Shown one piece after another: positions 11,481 to 24,644 of a DNA stretch of 64,000 nt. The DNA lies in assembly GCA_051453625.1 (NCBI GenBank), contig JBOZIK010000001.1:179450555-179514554 (forward strand), written 5' to 3'. The stretch is from Welwitschia mirabilis. Lineage: Eukaryota > Gnetophyta > Gnetopsida > Welwitschiales. How positions within the stretch are numbered: the first letter of the stretch is position 1; the number at the start of each line of letters is the position of its first letter. The position numbers were made by a program, and so were the translations under genes. A model generated the notes under the pieces. The model did not search any database and was not told the origin of the DNA. It saw nothing but the letters and a program-made list of their open reading frames with translations.

Positions 11481-12087
11481 ATGTTATACAGATTTTTTCC
11501 CAATTATCTTGTATAGATTTTGGTTAGCTATAATCAGTGTTATAATTTACTATTACATTAGATTATGAATTTGAAAAATAAATATGGACATTTTCAATTG
11601 TTGTGAACATAAGAAAGAAGGATAAAATAGGAAGTAATCAAAATTCATTGATATAGCTACAAGGGTAATTATTATTAACAATCCTTTTCAATTAATATTG
11701 AAAAATAAGTACAGACACATTCTAGAATCAAATAATCAACATGGGAAAAATAAGTGAATCAAAGAAATAATTCTTTTTAAATCATGTAATATCAAGATAT
11801 CATCTTATAGAATGAATTTCAAGAAGTATTACAACTTAGAGATCTACCACCTAATATGAAGTGCATTTCCTTAAATACAAGAAATACTAAGCTACTAATC
11901 ATTAGCAAGTATATGAATCCAATGTAAGAGCAATGATTGGTTTAAATACTTAAGCAACATGAGGGAGCCTTTGTATGGTTACGTAAAGATGTTTAAAAGG
12001 AAATTTTTTTAGCTTTAATCATGCATAAAATATATTAATAAAAGAATGTAAAATTAGTTGTGTAGCCCTCTTAATGTTTAAACACAA

Positions 12088-12560
12088 AATTATATAAGGT
12101 AGTTAAGGATGAGATCCATAATTTATGGGAAGAAGGTATAACATATCTTATATCAAATAGAAAACAGATAATCTCAATTATAGTGTCACCATAGAAAAAT
12201 AATAAATGTCAAGTTAACATTATGTTCAGATAAATGAATGAACAAACAAAAAAAGAGCATTTTTCTATATTATACATTAATGAGATCTTTAAGAAACTAT
12301 TAGGAGATGATTCTATTATTTCTTGGATGGGTTTATTGGTTAGAACTAGATTACCATAGCATCTAAATATTAACATAAGATAACATTTACCTAAACGTTT
12401 TAAAGAGATATGATATCCATATTTTCTAATATCATAAAAGAATTTATAGAAATATTCATGTATTATTTTTTAGTATACAGTTATTTCTTTAATTAAACTT
12501 TAGAATGTCTTTATAACGTTATATCATGATACACTAAAAAGGATTTAAAATTAAGCTAAT
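12088..12560 (+). pseudogene. Reverse transcriptase remnant, copy B
   Basis: The frame opens with KVVKDEIHNLWEEGITYL, the fingers region of Athila/Tat RT, then an MNK-K-SIF block equivalent to LNKATKKDHF, then FLDGFIG at 12320-12340. About 80 bases that in copy C encode the FGIFAYQR to TPTTF block are deleted near 12395. The catalytic box reads FMYYF, with both aspartates replaced by Tyr, so polymerase activity is impossible. In-frame stops after FLDGFIG are shared with copy C. Confidence 0.8.
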
Positions 12561-12789
12561 AAAAAATTCATTTTATGGTTACAAATAGGATTGTCTTAAG
12601 ACATGTTATGTCACAGACTAGAATAAATATAGATTCTAAGAAAATATAGGTAATCATATCTTTACCAATCCCAACTAGTCTTAAAATGTTAAGATATTGT
12701 TTGAGACATACTAGATACTATTAATATTTCATTAAGAATTTTTCAAACATTTTGAAGTCCTTACAAAGATAAACCTTTAATAAGGAATA

Positions 12790-13250
12790 ATGCTTGTGAA
12801 GAAGCCTTTAGAATTCTAAAAGAAAAATAACCATTACACTTATTATTAGTTCACCTAATTGAAATTATCCTTTTATCTTTATATGTGATTCTAATAATAC
12901 TATAATTATTGTAGTCCTAGAATAATACATTAATCACAAGCTGAATCTAATCTATTACATTTCTAAAATCTTGAATCTAGATCAATGCAATTATATGATA
13001 ACTAAAAAGGAATTTCTAACAATTTTTATAGCACTTGATAAGTTTAGACATTATATTTTAGGTTTTAAAACTTAAGTATACATGCAACATTTAGATATTA
13101 AGTTTTTAATAACTAAGAAGATCAATAACATTCATATCATGCATTGGTACCTATTGATTCAAGAGTTTGATTTAAACATTTAAGATACACAAGGTTATGA
13201 AACTATAGCTTTTAATTAGCTTTATTATTTGTAAATACCTCTGAAATTTC
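12790..13250 (+). pseudogene. RNase H remnant with connection region, copy B
   Basis: CEEAFRILKEK (connection) precedes ICDSNNT (first catalytic-type Asp), YYISKILN, NYMITKKEFLTIFIALDKFRHYILG and a later LLIQEFDLNI block. This is the RNase H order of Ty3/gypsy pol. The EFL (Glu) site is kept; other sites are hard to judge because of shifts and stops. The enzyme would degrade RNA in the RNA-DNA hybrid during element replication. Confidence 0.75.
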
Positions 13251-13518
13251 AAACTAAAGATACACTTGATGATAGGTTCCTTAATGAGAAACCTTTTTTA
13301 GTATATTCTAATCCTTGCAATCAAGGCTCTTAGTATCCAAATATTACAAATTATCTATTATCCTTCATGTTTTGTAATATTAATTAAATAATAATAAGCA
13401 AATATTTATTTAAAAAATTGGAATACATTTTAAAAGATCGAATTTTGTATCAAATTTGCAATGATGAAATTACATGCTAATGTATTTCAATTGGGAACAA
13501 ACTAAAATATTACAAATG

Positions 13519-14520
13519 TGGCATGATAGTTGTTATGAAGGTTATTTCAATGGAAATAAAATGGTTTAAAACATCTTAAAAATTATATTTTGGTAGATAA
13601 CTTTATTTTAAGACTCTTAAAAATATATTTTCAAATGTGATCATTATCAATATATAGGGGGTTTATCAAAGTAGGATGAAATTCCTATGTATTAAAGCCT
13701 AGAATGTGAACAATTTTATATCTAGAAAATTAAATTTACTAGATATTTCCTCAAATCACATGGATATTAATACATTATCATTTATATTTATTATGTTACA
13801 AATGTGTAAAAATCCAAAGTGATTAAAATTAACGGTGTTAAAATAATTGTTGAGTTTTTTAGAGAACATGTTTTACAACACCTTGTACATCTATGTGGGC
13901 TTGTTAGTAATTAAGAAATTCACTTCATTAATAAAACCATAAATAATCTCATAAAGACAACAAGCATCTTACATAAAGTTCCAACTACCTATCATCTTTA
14001 AATAAATGATCAAGTTGAAAATGGTAATACAGAAATCAAAATAATATTAGTCAAAATAGTTAACTCTAATAAGGATTGGTGTAAATAAATTAAATAATGA
14101 ATCATGAAAATATAGGATAGCTTAAAAAAATTCTTTGCAGTTTACACCATATCAATTAATTTATGGAAAAATAATATTTACATCCACTAGAAATCCAACA
14201 TAAGTTATAGAAACTAATGCAAATTTTTAACCTGAATGATGAGGATAATATTTCAAAGAGATTTTTATAACTTAAGGAATTGAATGAAATTATATATGCT
14301 ATAGTAAATCATTAATGAATCATAAAAAACAATTGAAGTAATACCATGATAAGAAGATTCAATAAAAATCTTTTAACCTAGTTATCAAAGATTTACTATA
14401 CAACATGAGATTACATAAGTTTATTGAAAAACTAGCCATTAAGTGGGAAGGGTCTTTTGAAGTTATTAAATTAAATTGAAATGGAAGTGTACTCATTAAA
14501 AATATAACTGATAATACCTA
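13519..14520 (+). pseudogene. Integrase remnant, copy B
   Basis: The N-terminal zinc-binding part starts WHDSCYEGYFNGNKMV (13519) and continues to FKCDHYQYIGGLSK with DEIPMY. The core keeps YHL-INDQVENGNTEIK at 13987-14040, equivalent to the PYHPQTxGQVE block. The C-terminal part reads YHDKKIQ, KDLLYNMRLHKFIEK and IKWEGSFEVIKLN up to about 14510. Several frameshifts and stops break it. The order matches Athila/Tat pol, with IN last and no chromodomain. Confidence 0.78.
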
Positions 14521-14529
14521 ATTCATTAT

Positions 14530-15300
14530 AAATAGATAACAATCAAAATTGTACCAAAAGAACAATCTAGAAGATTTTTATTTAATTCTTAAATAATCTT
14601 GTAAACCTATTCCTAAAATTTTTATTTCTAAATTTATTTCATTTTTAAGCTCTTCATCCTAATTTTTCTATTTTTTATTTGTAATCTTATTTTAATAAGT
14701 GTTCCACACATTTATTTTGTCCTTAAATTTTTAGTCATATAGGAATAAGTTTTCTTAGTATTTACCTACTTATGTTAGATGCTTACTATGAATAGTGTCA
14801 CCTTATGAATCACAAAGATGTGTGAAGTTATGAAGAAAGATAGTTACTCCTATCAATCAAAACTTAATACTTTATGCATATCACACACTTAGGTAGCCTA
14901 ATCAATTATTATTTTTTTCATAATTTTCCACTATTTACCTATTATGTAGATACTTTATATCACATGAAGGATATTTTTACTATGTTTTATTGTTACTGTA
15001 CTATGGAAAATATTCCTAAGAGGAGTGTTTGAAAGGATAATGTTGTAGCTAGGGGAACTCCATTGGCAAACTAGTTGACTATGATTTAAAGTTTGTCTTT
15101 TACATCCTTACTTCTCTGATAGTGGATTCATGCTTTTCATTGTAAGATAGATTAGTTCTTATGATTAAATAATAATTTTGTTCCATGCAATATGAGTTAT
15201 CATTTTATTTCCTTTTATTTAGTCTTTCATTTTCCAAGATCTTATGTCATATTAATCTACGCTATACTTTATAATTCATAATTAAAAGTTAGACTCTAGA
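14530..15300. mobile_element. Post-pol 3' internal region of copy B, truncated by gap
   Basis: AT-rich, no frame of note, collinear with 20250-21000 (C) and 27400-28170 (D). It stops at the N gap. Confidence 0.55.
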
Positions 15301-15400
15301 NNNNNNNNNNNNNNNNNNNNNNNNNNNNNNNNNNNNNNNNNNNNNNNNNNNNNNNNNNNNNNNNNNNNNNNNNNNNNNNNNNNNNNNNNNNNNNNNNNNN
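15301..15400. other. Assembly gap of 100 N
   Basis: The sequence ending at 15300 matches up to about 21000, and the sequence starting at 15401 matches 9674 onward: about 5.6 kb of collinear homology between the two flanking contigs. Confidence 0.95.
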
Positions 15401-16170
15401 AACCCTACCCTCACCTATAAAAGGACCTTTAACCCCCATTTGTAGATGTCCTTCATTTGGATAAGACATGAAGTCATTGGAGCATCAACGTGCAATGGCC
15501 TTCTGAGTACTTCCTTGAGGAGTGAGCTTGTTTCAAGGAGCTTGAGGAGTTCTTTCTTCTTCCTTCATCTCTAATGTAATGTGTATTATTTTTTATTTAG
15601 TAGTATAGGCTTAATGATTTTGATTATTAGTTTCAAGTTACTTTATAATAGGAATCTTAAGTATCAATGTACTATCAAGTTTTACTTTGATCACCTAGTG
15701 GATTTAATTAGTTAATTGATCTTCAACTTTGGATTTTTATAGATCTTAGGCATTATCAGTTAATGCTTTTTATTTTTATTGCAAGGTTGTGAAGGATTAA
15801 TGATAATTAAATTCATCAAAAATCAAATGTTAAATGAGATTATGCACCATGGCCAGAGCTTTTACACTTGATGGTCTGAGTTTTGTTTTAGGATAGTACT
15901 TCATATGGTCAAGTAAGGATTTATAGAAGAATGAATCGATTAACTTAGAGCTTTCTTGCTTTTCATTTTTCTATGAAGTTTCACAACATTTATCAAATTC
16001 CTTTTCTATTTCTTTTCTTTTATTTTTTTTAATTTATAGACTTGGAAGTTAGTAAGATTATGTAAATTCTATTTAGCTAACCCCAAAATATCCTTGTGAA
16101 AGCATGATACTAATTTTTTAAGTTAGTTTAAATTTGAACATTGTAAGTAAATGAACAAAAATCATTTACT
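15401..16170 (+). mobile_element. LTR-4 fragment (TATA box to U5)
   Basis: Begins 15 bases before TATAAAAG (15416-15423) and aligns with LTR-3 from 9674 to about 10440. U3 is not present because the contig starts here. Confidence 0.6.
15416..15423 (+). promoter_or_regulatory. TATA box of LTR-4
   Basis: TATAAAAG in the same CCTCACC context as LTR-1 and LTR-2; LTR-3 has lost it by one substitution. Confidence 0.55.
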
Positions 16171-17005
16171 TCTTTCAATTCAAATGCACCTTCAGAAGTG
16201 AATACTCTGAATAATTTAAGATGTAATGGTAAGGATACCAGATTTATCCACTAAGATTATTGTACCCACTTAATACATATAAACTTCAAGCTTTAATAAG
16301 GTCATATCAAGGAAACAATGGGAATTTTATATCGATGGAATTCTATCAATAACGAATGATGAATTAAGTGGTAAAGTAACAAATGAATCTCATGCATTAA
16401 AAGGTTGTAAAAATGGAGTGAATTCTCATCAATTTTATGCAAAAATAATAATCAAGATTACCTTCATAAGAAAACTCACGTCCTACCAATAAACCTCATG
16501 AAAACCTCAATTAACCACAACTTAAAGTGGAAAAACTTTAAAATCATTAATAAGTATTTAATTATCTATGAAGAAGAATAAAACTTTAATAAAATCAGAG
16601 GAAAATAGGAGTGAAATAACTAAGGATGATATGACTAAGTAATAACTTCAACTAATAAAGGTCTCTAAGGAGGAGGATTCATCCACTCCCTTTCCTATTA
16701 AAGCATTGAATTAAGCAACTAATCAACCACCATTTCTAAGAAGATTGAATGAAAACCTTATAGATAATAAAAATATTATTTATATTTTAGAATAAGTAGA
16801 GTTAAAAATACCACTAATGTAAGCTATTAAAGATACTCCTCTTTACTCCAAATATATGAAGGATCTTAATTTTAGAAAGAAAAGGAAGTCGATATTTCAA
16901 CAAGTTCACATCACAGGGTACATAAATGATGAACAAGAATATTTCATATAATGATAAGAATCCTACATTACTAATCATTCTAATGATCATTAATGAAAAA
17001 ATAAT
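16170..17005 (+). pseudogene. Gag-side region of copy C, heavily decayed
   Basis: Collinear with 10440-11270. The open stretch of copy B at 10671 is broken here. No CCHC knuckle seen. An opposite-strand open frame at 16814-17047 overlaps the protease remnant and is its shadow. Confidence 0.4.
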
Positions 17006-17009
17006 ACCT

Positions 17010-17210
17010 ACTACTTTATTGGACTTGAGTGTGAATGTAGACATCATGTCTTTCTAGCTATGTAAAACTTTGGGTTTAACATAATGTTATGACATGACCA
17101 TGAATCTATCATTAGTAGATGGTTCTATTACTAGCCTAAAATAAATTATTAAAAATGTATTAGTTTAAGTTGATTAAGAAATATACCCTAATAATTTCAT
17201 AATCTTGGAT
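17010..17210 (+). pseudogene. Retroviral aspartic protease remnant, copy C
   Basis: LDLSVNVDIMS at 17019-17051 corresponds to LDLSVSVDMMS of copy B, with the same TAG two codons later. The following frame keeps IKNVLV and YPNNFIIL-like blocks. The catalytic Asp is present but the motif has lost its Gly. Shared defects with B show that both descend from one already damaged copy. Confidence 0.75.
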
Positions 17211-17814
17211 GCTATAGAGATTTTTTCCCCAATTATCTTGTATAGATTTTGGTTAGCTATAACTAGTGTTATAATTTACTATTACCTAGACTATAAATTT
17301 GAAAAATAAATATGGACATTTTCATTATTTGTAAACATAATAAATAAGGATAAAGTAGGAAGGAATCAAGATTCATTGATATAGCTACCAAGGCCATTAT
17401 TATTAATCCTTTTTAATTAATATTGAAAAATAAGTATGAACACATTCTAGACTCAAATAATCAACATGGGAAAAATAAGAAAATCAAAGAAATAATTCTT
17501 TTTGAATCATGAAACTTCAAGATATCATCTTGTAGAATGAATTTCAAGAAGTATTACAACTTAGAGATCTACCACCTAATATGAAGTAGATTTCCTTAAA
17601 TACAAGAAATACTAAGGTACTAATCATTAGCAAGTATATGATTCCAATGTAAGAGCAATAATTGATTTAAATAATTAAGCAACATGAGGGAGCCTTTACA
17701 TGCTTACATAAAGAGGTTTAAAAGAAAAATTTTTTATCTTTGATCATGCATAAAATCTATTGATAAAAGAATGTAAAAGTATTTGGATAGCCTTGTCAAT
17801 ATTCCAAGCCTAAA

Positions 17815-18300
17815 TTATATAAGGCAGTTAACGATGAGGTCCATTAGTTATGGGAAGAAGATATAATGTATCTTATATCAAATAGAAAACAGATAATATC
17901 GATTATAGTGTCACCATGGAAAAATGATAAATGGAAAGTTCACATTATGTTTAGATAAATGAATAAATAAACAAAAAAAGATCATTTTTCTATATTATAC
18001 ATTGATCAGATCTTTAAGAAAATATTACGAGATGAGTCTATTATTTCTTGGATGGGTTTAGTGGTTAAAACTAGATTGTCATATAATCTAAATATTAACA
18101 TAATATAACATTTACATGAATATTTGGAATATTTGCTTACCAAAGGATTTCTTTTGGATTTTGTAATACACCTACAACTTTTTAAAGAGCTACGATATCC
18201 ATATTTTCTAATATCATACAAGAATTTATAGAAATATTCATGTATTATTTTTTAATATACAATTATTTCTTTAATTAAACTTTAGAATGTCTTTATAACA
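17815..18300 (+). pseudogene. Reverse transcriptase remnant, copy C
   Basis: Fingers block AVNDEVH-LWEEDIMYLIS; TKKDHFSILYIDQIFKKI; FLDGFSG at 18045-18065; then FGIFAYQRISFGFCNTPTTF (18123-18182), which is deleted in B. The catalytic box is FMYYF (18237-18251), where Athila/Tat elements have FMDDF: both Asp codons have become TAT. This is the best-preserved RT of the three plus-strand copies and the one to use for classification. Several stops fall at Gln-type codons. Confidence 0.82.
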
Positions 18301-18539
18301 TTATATTATGGTACATTAAAAAGGATTTAAAATTAAGCTAATAGAAAATTCATTTTATGGTTACAAATAGGATTTTATTAAGACATGTTATGTCACAAAC
18401 TAGAATAAATATAGATCCTAAGAAAATATAGGTAATCATATCTTTACCAATCCCAACTTGTCTTAAAATGTTAAGATATTTTCTAAGACGTACTAGATAC
18501 TATTAATATTTTGTTAAGGATTTTTCAAACATTTTGGAG

Positions 18540-18960
18540 TGAGAAAAAGTTACCATCACACCTATTATTAGTTCACCTAATTGAAAATATCCTTTTATCT
18601 TTATATGTAATTCTAGTAACACTATAATTATTGTAGTCCTAGAATAATACATTAATCACAAGTTGAATCTGATCTATTACATTTCTAAAATTTTGAATCT
18701 AGATCAATGTAATTATATAACTAAAAAGGAATTTTAGCAATTTTTATATCACTTGATAAGTTTAGACATTATATTTTAGGTTTTAAAACTTAAGTCTACA
18801 TGGACCATTTAGATATTAAGTTTTTAACAACTAAGAAGATCAACAACATTCATATCATGCATTAGTGCCTCTTGATTCAAGAGTTTGATTTAAACATTTG
18901 AGATACACAAGGTTATAAAAATATAACTTTTAATTAGTTTTCTTATTTGTAAATACCTCT
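18540..18960 (+). pseudogene. RNase H remnant, copy C, connection deleted
   Basis: About 76 bases that in copy B encode the CEEAFRILKEK connection are missing at 18540. The RNase H part keeps YYISKILNLDQCNY, KKEF and the RHYILG block, then LLIQEFDLNI near 18870. The contig that follows the next gap restarts exactly in this domain (26015). Confidence 0.72.
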
Positions 18961-19238
18961 AAAATTTCAAACTAAAGGCACATTTGATGATAGGTTCCTT
19001 GATGAGAAACTATTTATAATATATTCTACTCCTTGCAATCAAGACCCTTAGTACCAAAATATTACAAATTATCTATCTATCCTTCATGTTTTACAATACT
19101 AATCAAATAAGAATAATTAACTATTTCTTTAAAAAAATTGAAATACATTTGAAAAGATTTAATTTTATATCAAATTTGTAACGATGAAATTACACACTAA
19201 TGTATTTCAAGTGGGAATGAACTAAAATATTACAAATG

Positions 19239-20240
19239 TGGCATGATAGTTGTTATGAAGGTTATTTTAATGGAAATAAAATGGTTGAAAAGATCTTAAA
19301 AATTATATTTTGGTTGATAACATTATTTTAAGACTCTCAAAAATATATCTCCAAATGTGATCATTATTAATATATGGGGGGTTATCAAAGAAGGATGAAA
19401 TTTTTATGTGTTAAACCATAGAATGTGAATATTTTTATATCTAGAAAATTGAATTTACTAGATCTTTCCTCGAATCACATGAATATTAATACATTATCAT
19501 TTATGTTTATTATGTTACAAACGTGTAAAAATACAAAGTAATTAAAATTAATGGTGTTAAAATAATTATTGATTTTTTTAAAGAACATGTTTTACAACAA
19601 CTTGTACATCTATGTGTGCTTTTTCGTAATCAAGAAAGTCACTTTATTAATCAAACCATAAATAATTTCATAAAGACAACAAGCATCTTACATAAAGTTT
19701 CAACTACCTATCATCTTCAAATAAATGATCAAGTTGAAAATGGTAATAGATAAATAAAAATAATACTATTTAAAATAGTTAACTCTAATAAGGATTGATA
19801 TAAAGAAATTAAATAATGAATCATGAGCATATAGGATAGCTTAAAGAAATTCTTTTCATTTTACACCATATCAATTAATTTATGGAAAAAAAATATTTAC
19901 TTCCACTAGAAATCCAACATAAGTCATAGAAATTAATGCAAAATTTTAACCTAAATGATGAAGATAATATTTTAAAGATATTTTTATAACTTAAGGAATT
20001 GAATGAAATGATGTATGCTATAGTAAATCATTAATGAATCATAAAAAAAATTAAAGCACAATCATGGTAAGAAGATTCAACAAAAATCTTTTAACCTAGT
20101 TATCAAATATTTACTACACAACTTGAGATTACATAAGTTTATTGAAAAACTAGTCCTTAAGTCGGAAATCCCTTTTGAAGTTATTAAATTAAATTGGAAT
20201 GAAAATGTATGCATTAAAAATATAACTTATAATAAATAAT
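19239..20240 (+). pseudogene. Integrase remnant, copy C
   Basis: WHDSCYEGYFNGNKMV at 19239, the CDHY zinc site, YHLQINDQVENGN near 19710, and the C-terminal KDLLYNLRLHKFIEKL-type block around 20105-20160. It is slightly better preserved than B in the core (the Gln codon of the YHLQ block is intact) and worse in the C-terminal part. No chromodomain follows. Confidence 0.76.
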
Positions 20241-20244
20241 TCAT

Positions 20245-22040
20245 TATAAATAAATAACAATCAAAATTGTACTAAAAGAACAAGCTAGAAGATTTTTATT
20301 TAATTCTTAAATAACCTTGAAAATCTAGTGCTAAAATTTTTATTTCTAAATCTATTTTATTTGTAATTTTACTATTTTTTTATTTGTAATTTTATTTGAA
20401 TAAGTGTTCCTTACATTTATTTTGTCTTTAAATTTTTAGTCATATAGGAATAAGTTGTCTTAGTATTTACCTACTTATGTTAGATGCTTACTATGAATAG
20501 TGTCACCTTATGAATCACAAAGATGTATGGAGTTATGAAGAAAGATAGTTACTCCTATCAATCACAATTTAATACTTTAGGCATATCATACACTTAGGTA
20601 CCTTGATTAATTAGTATTTTTTCATAATTTCACACTATTTACCTATTATGCAGATACTCTATATCACATGAAGGATATTTTTACTATGTTTTATTCTAAC
20701 TGCATTATGGAAAATATTCCTAATAGGATCATTTGAAAGTATAATTTAGTAGCTAGGGGAACTCCATCGGTAAACTAGCTGACCATGATTTAAAGTTTTT
20801 CTTACACATCCTTACTTTTCTGATAGTGAATTCATGCTTCTCATTGTGTTCTAGATTAGTTGTTATGCTTAAGTAATAATTTCCTTCCATGCAATATGAG
20901 TTGTCATTTTATTCCCTTTTATTTAGTCTTTCATTTTCCAAGATCGTATGTTATAGTAATCTACACTATACTTTATAACTCATAATTAAAAGTTAAACTC
21001 TAAAAACTTTGATAATACATTGTTAACTATCAAAGTAATTGAGGAGGTACATGCAAAGAGGAAATGGACTAGATATTATATTATTCTTTTAGAATAGTAT
21101 TATATTCACCATGATCACTTATTCTACTAATTAGATTTATTTTCTCATGAGTCCACTTGATTAACATTAAGAAAATGATTAATTAGAGTAATTTCATTTT
21201 TAAATAATTAGATGAATTTAGTAATTTATCTATGAATGCTATGAATTTTAATCATCTTTTTTATAAAATGATAAATACTAAGTAATTTAGAAAGTACCTT
21301 ACTTTATCCTTAATTAAATTTTTTTTAATTACTTCATTCTTAACCTATGTATTTACCTTAAATTCCACCATAACTTTTCATTTTCATGCTTTCATTCCTT
21401 CATAAATATATATTTTCATAATCATCTTTTACCTTTAGCTATTCTCATCATAAAATTTAATTTAACCCTCTGCATAAGAATTGGTCATTTTTATAAAAGG
21501 GATTAAGTAAATCCTATATTTATCTATATTGAGTTTTTATTAATTTTAAATGTAAATGATTCCTCTTTACTAATCTAAAGTAAACTAGGTCTTAGTATTT
21601 CTTCTTAATTTTTATCATGAGCACTCCTTTAATCAATGATCTCCAAGAAGATATTCTCTCTACATTAATATGACCAGAAATAAGAGTTCATTATTCATAG
21701 CAAATGTATGAGGTAAATGGAGGAGGATGGTTTATAATAAAGGTTTATTTAGTATTAATTCTATTATTCAATAATACTTTCCTAAAGTTAATGTTAAACT
21801 AACTAGGTGGAATTCAAATTTTAAGAGTGCAATCTCATTCTAAATAACCATTAAGAAAAGGACATCTTCTTCTTATGTTAGAAACATGAGGTTTAAATAT
21901 AAATTTTAAAATAGGATAATCCTATTTTAACAACAAGAAGTATGTAAATTTATCATAGATTCCTTAGACTAGAATAGTCAATAATCCCTTGGATTTAGGT
22001 TGTTAACAAGGCATAAATGTAAAACAATCAAGTGCACTAA
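20245..22040. mobile_element. Post-pol 3' internal region, copy C
   Basis: AT-rich sequence without a convincing frame, collinear with copy D (27400-29220). It probably belongs to the same element as copy C pol, since the pair moves as a unit in C and D. Confidence 0.5.
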
Positions 22041-22055
22041 TAAGTTTTCTTAAAG

Positions 22056-22268
22056 ATGTGTATTTATAATCTTACATTCCTTCTAGACTCAATATTTTTA
22101 AGTGATACAACTTATGCTTATCATGATATCGATTCTTTTGGTCCATGTAGCAAGGGTTATGTGAGTTCATACCTTAGCAGGAATGTGTCATTAATAGAGA
22201 AAACTTTTAAGAGATTCGAGGGAATTATAAATCCCATATTTACTAGATTAAAATTTAAGATTAAATAA
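22056..22268 (+). pseudogene. Short frame with a conserved counterpart in copy D, unknown
   Basis: A 70-residue open stretch. The part TYAYHDIDSF-PCS, then SYLS, VSLIE, FKRFEG and FTRLKFKIK is also read in the same frame at 29320-29480, where one Gln-type stop and several substitutions occur. The N-terminal residues are not shared, because copy D carries a telomere-type insertion there. A conserved frame in two diverged copies suggests an old coding segment; no family is recognised. Confidence 0.35.
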
Positions 22269-22269
22269 T

Positions 22270-24060
22270 CATTACTTTCAATCAAGCATCCATTTAATTT
22301 TTAAGACGCTAGATGATGAAATTCATCTCATTAATAAATTAAGTATTATGAAAGCTACTAATTACCTTAATTTAATAAACAAACTTGGTAAGCTATCTAA
22401 AACCTGAAAAGCACTACCCTTTTCAAAATGTGTATATATTATGTCAGAGTAGGAATATTTAATATGAAAAACTAAAAAATTATAAAAACAGCTAAAAATT
22501 TAGAAAATAAATTAGTGCATCTTAGTCGTAGCATGATGGCATGCAATAATGTGTAAAAATAAAAGAAAAATTCTAAATCAAGGTCCTATCAAAAACCTTT
22601 CATTTATTAATGGCTAGTAATGGATGGCAAGAATTAAGTATTATTACATGAAACTATTACATAAAGTCACATTATGATAAATCAACCTTATTTATGTTCT
22701 TTATTAATCCTCTATCACATGATGTCATATACATAATAATGTTTTGGATACCTAACTAAGTAATATTGTGAATTACTGCATTGAAATGATTATATTAAAC
22801 ACCATAATTTAACTCCTTGTAGATATCACAATGTAATCATTCTATGATACCTTCCATAATAACTCTTATAAGTGTCTATTAACTATCATAAGTTATCATG
22901 AAAATTTTACTAGAGTGATAACTATATTAAAATATTATCACTAGAATGTCACACCATGATAAGAAGGTCAATTTGTAAAAAAAATAAAAATTGAAATGGG
23001 GGAAAAGGCCCTAATTTCATTTTATTCATTACCTATACAAGTCAAGGAACTAGTGTTGGGTAATTCTCTTATGGTTTCTTACCTTTAAAAGTTATCTTTA
23101 CACTAGATTCAAGATGTCCCATTCATCCACTACACAGGTAATTCTTATATTCACTTTCTAATTAAAATTTTACATTTCTATGTAAAGTGGTCCATCTTAG
23201 AGTTTTGAATAGAAATTTTCTATTCTTGAGAAACATTTATTTAATTCTATTAAATTTAGATAGAAAAACAATTATTTAAGCTAGATTTATGAAAATGAAT
23301 CCACAACAATTAAGATGTAGGCTTAAATTAAATAAAACTCTTAGTTATCTATAATTTTGATTATAATACATTAATATTTTCTAGTTAGTTAATTATATTA
23401 TATAACAAAGGATTATTATGATAATTTATTGTTCTTTGAGCTAATCAATCCACATACAACTATTAAACTAGAGAAAGCATCATAACATAGGCTTCTACTT
23501 TAGCATATGATTCCTAACTTACCCCTACCTTTATTTCTCTTATCCAACAGAATTATTCAACTCCATTTGCTACCTTAAAATTTACAGTTGTCACAATAAT
23601 AAGATTTCAATAAACTAGCATTATTCTAAAACATGACTACATAGTTTAATTACAAACCATTAGAGAAGGTCTATCACAGAGCACAAACCAACATAACTTA
23701 CTCTAGTTTGTAAATTTCTAACATAGGAAATATTATCCTAGGTAGGTATGAGAATATAACAAAGGAATGACCTCTCATTACAAGTTTGAGAATATCACTA
23801 AGGTTCCTACTAATTAGAAAGAAAGGTCATCATGAAATCAAAGATAAGGAGATAAAAATTTAAATCATAAAGGCATTCTCACAAAAGCACTTTAGTATTT
23901 ATAATAATGGCACTAGACATACTAAAGAGTAAAAAATCAAGTTTTTTAGATTATTAGTGGGACACAGCGCAATCTCATAATCTTTAGCCTTATCTTTTAA
24001 TAAAACCTTTCTATTTAGGCCTTAAATACAATGTGTCATGTTTACTTTAGGTAGTAGCTT
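22270..24060. mobile_element. 3' internal region, no recognisable gene
   Basis: Collinear with 29480-31260. AT-rich, with stops in all frames. Nothing functional is seen. Confidence 0.5.
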
Positions 24061-24074
24061 CTAATTTTGAACCC

Positions 24075-24640
24075 ATGATCTATGTAGCTAATTTAATAAC
24101 TTTCCATGCTAGACTAGTTATATCCTTAAGAAATGAGAAATCAAACAACTTAGGATATTATATTTTGAAACATATGAAGTATGTTATCTATACTCCCATT
24201 ATGATGGCCTTCTCTTTTCTTGTTTATGTCATTCTAAGGGTGAAGGCTATCTATATACCTTATTGAGAAGCTCTACTACATATGGTAAGGATGATCACTA
24301 CAGAGCTCATAAAAATTTTACCTTATAGAAAGGGGATGAATAAATAGTTTAAGTAGCTAGTAGTAAAATTAAACACAACTTTTATGACCTTTCTTATAGA
24401 AAAATTCATCATGCTAAAAGAAAAAATTCAAGAAAATAGAAGGGAACATCAAAAATAGATGTATTACTTAGCTTCTAGAATTACTAACTTTACTAGAGAG
24501 TCAGAGAATTTAACATGCATCTAAAAGTTAAAATTGAACAAGGGATAAGTCCACCATGTCTTGGTAAGCTAGAGGATTCCTAAGATATGGAATCCTAATA
24601 GTTGAATGTAATGATGTATTCTTATAATCCTTAGAAAATA
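24075..24640 (+). pseudogene. Decayed frame, possibly a plant-transposon-protein-like extra ORF, copy C
   Basis: From ATG at 24075 the frame gives 63 residues, then continues in frame through Gln-type stops: EALLHMVRMITTELIKI, PYRKGMNK, a TFMTFLIEKF stretch and a charged LKEKIQENRREHQK helix. Copy D keeps the same frame at 31263-31640 (EALLHMVRWIT-ELIKISPYRKG). The NLGYYIL-HM, IYIPY and LLHMVR spacing vaguely recalls the putative plant transposon protein domain found next to Tat/Athila-type elements, but this is a weak resemblance judged by eye. It lies downstream of pol, in the position of an extra ORF. Confidence 0.35.
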
Positions 24641-24644
24641 GATG

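Noticed and set aside
18006-18221. 71-residue minus-strand frame
   Set aside because: It is the antisense of the RT region that reads FLDGFSG to TPTTF on the plus strand.
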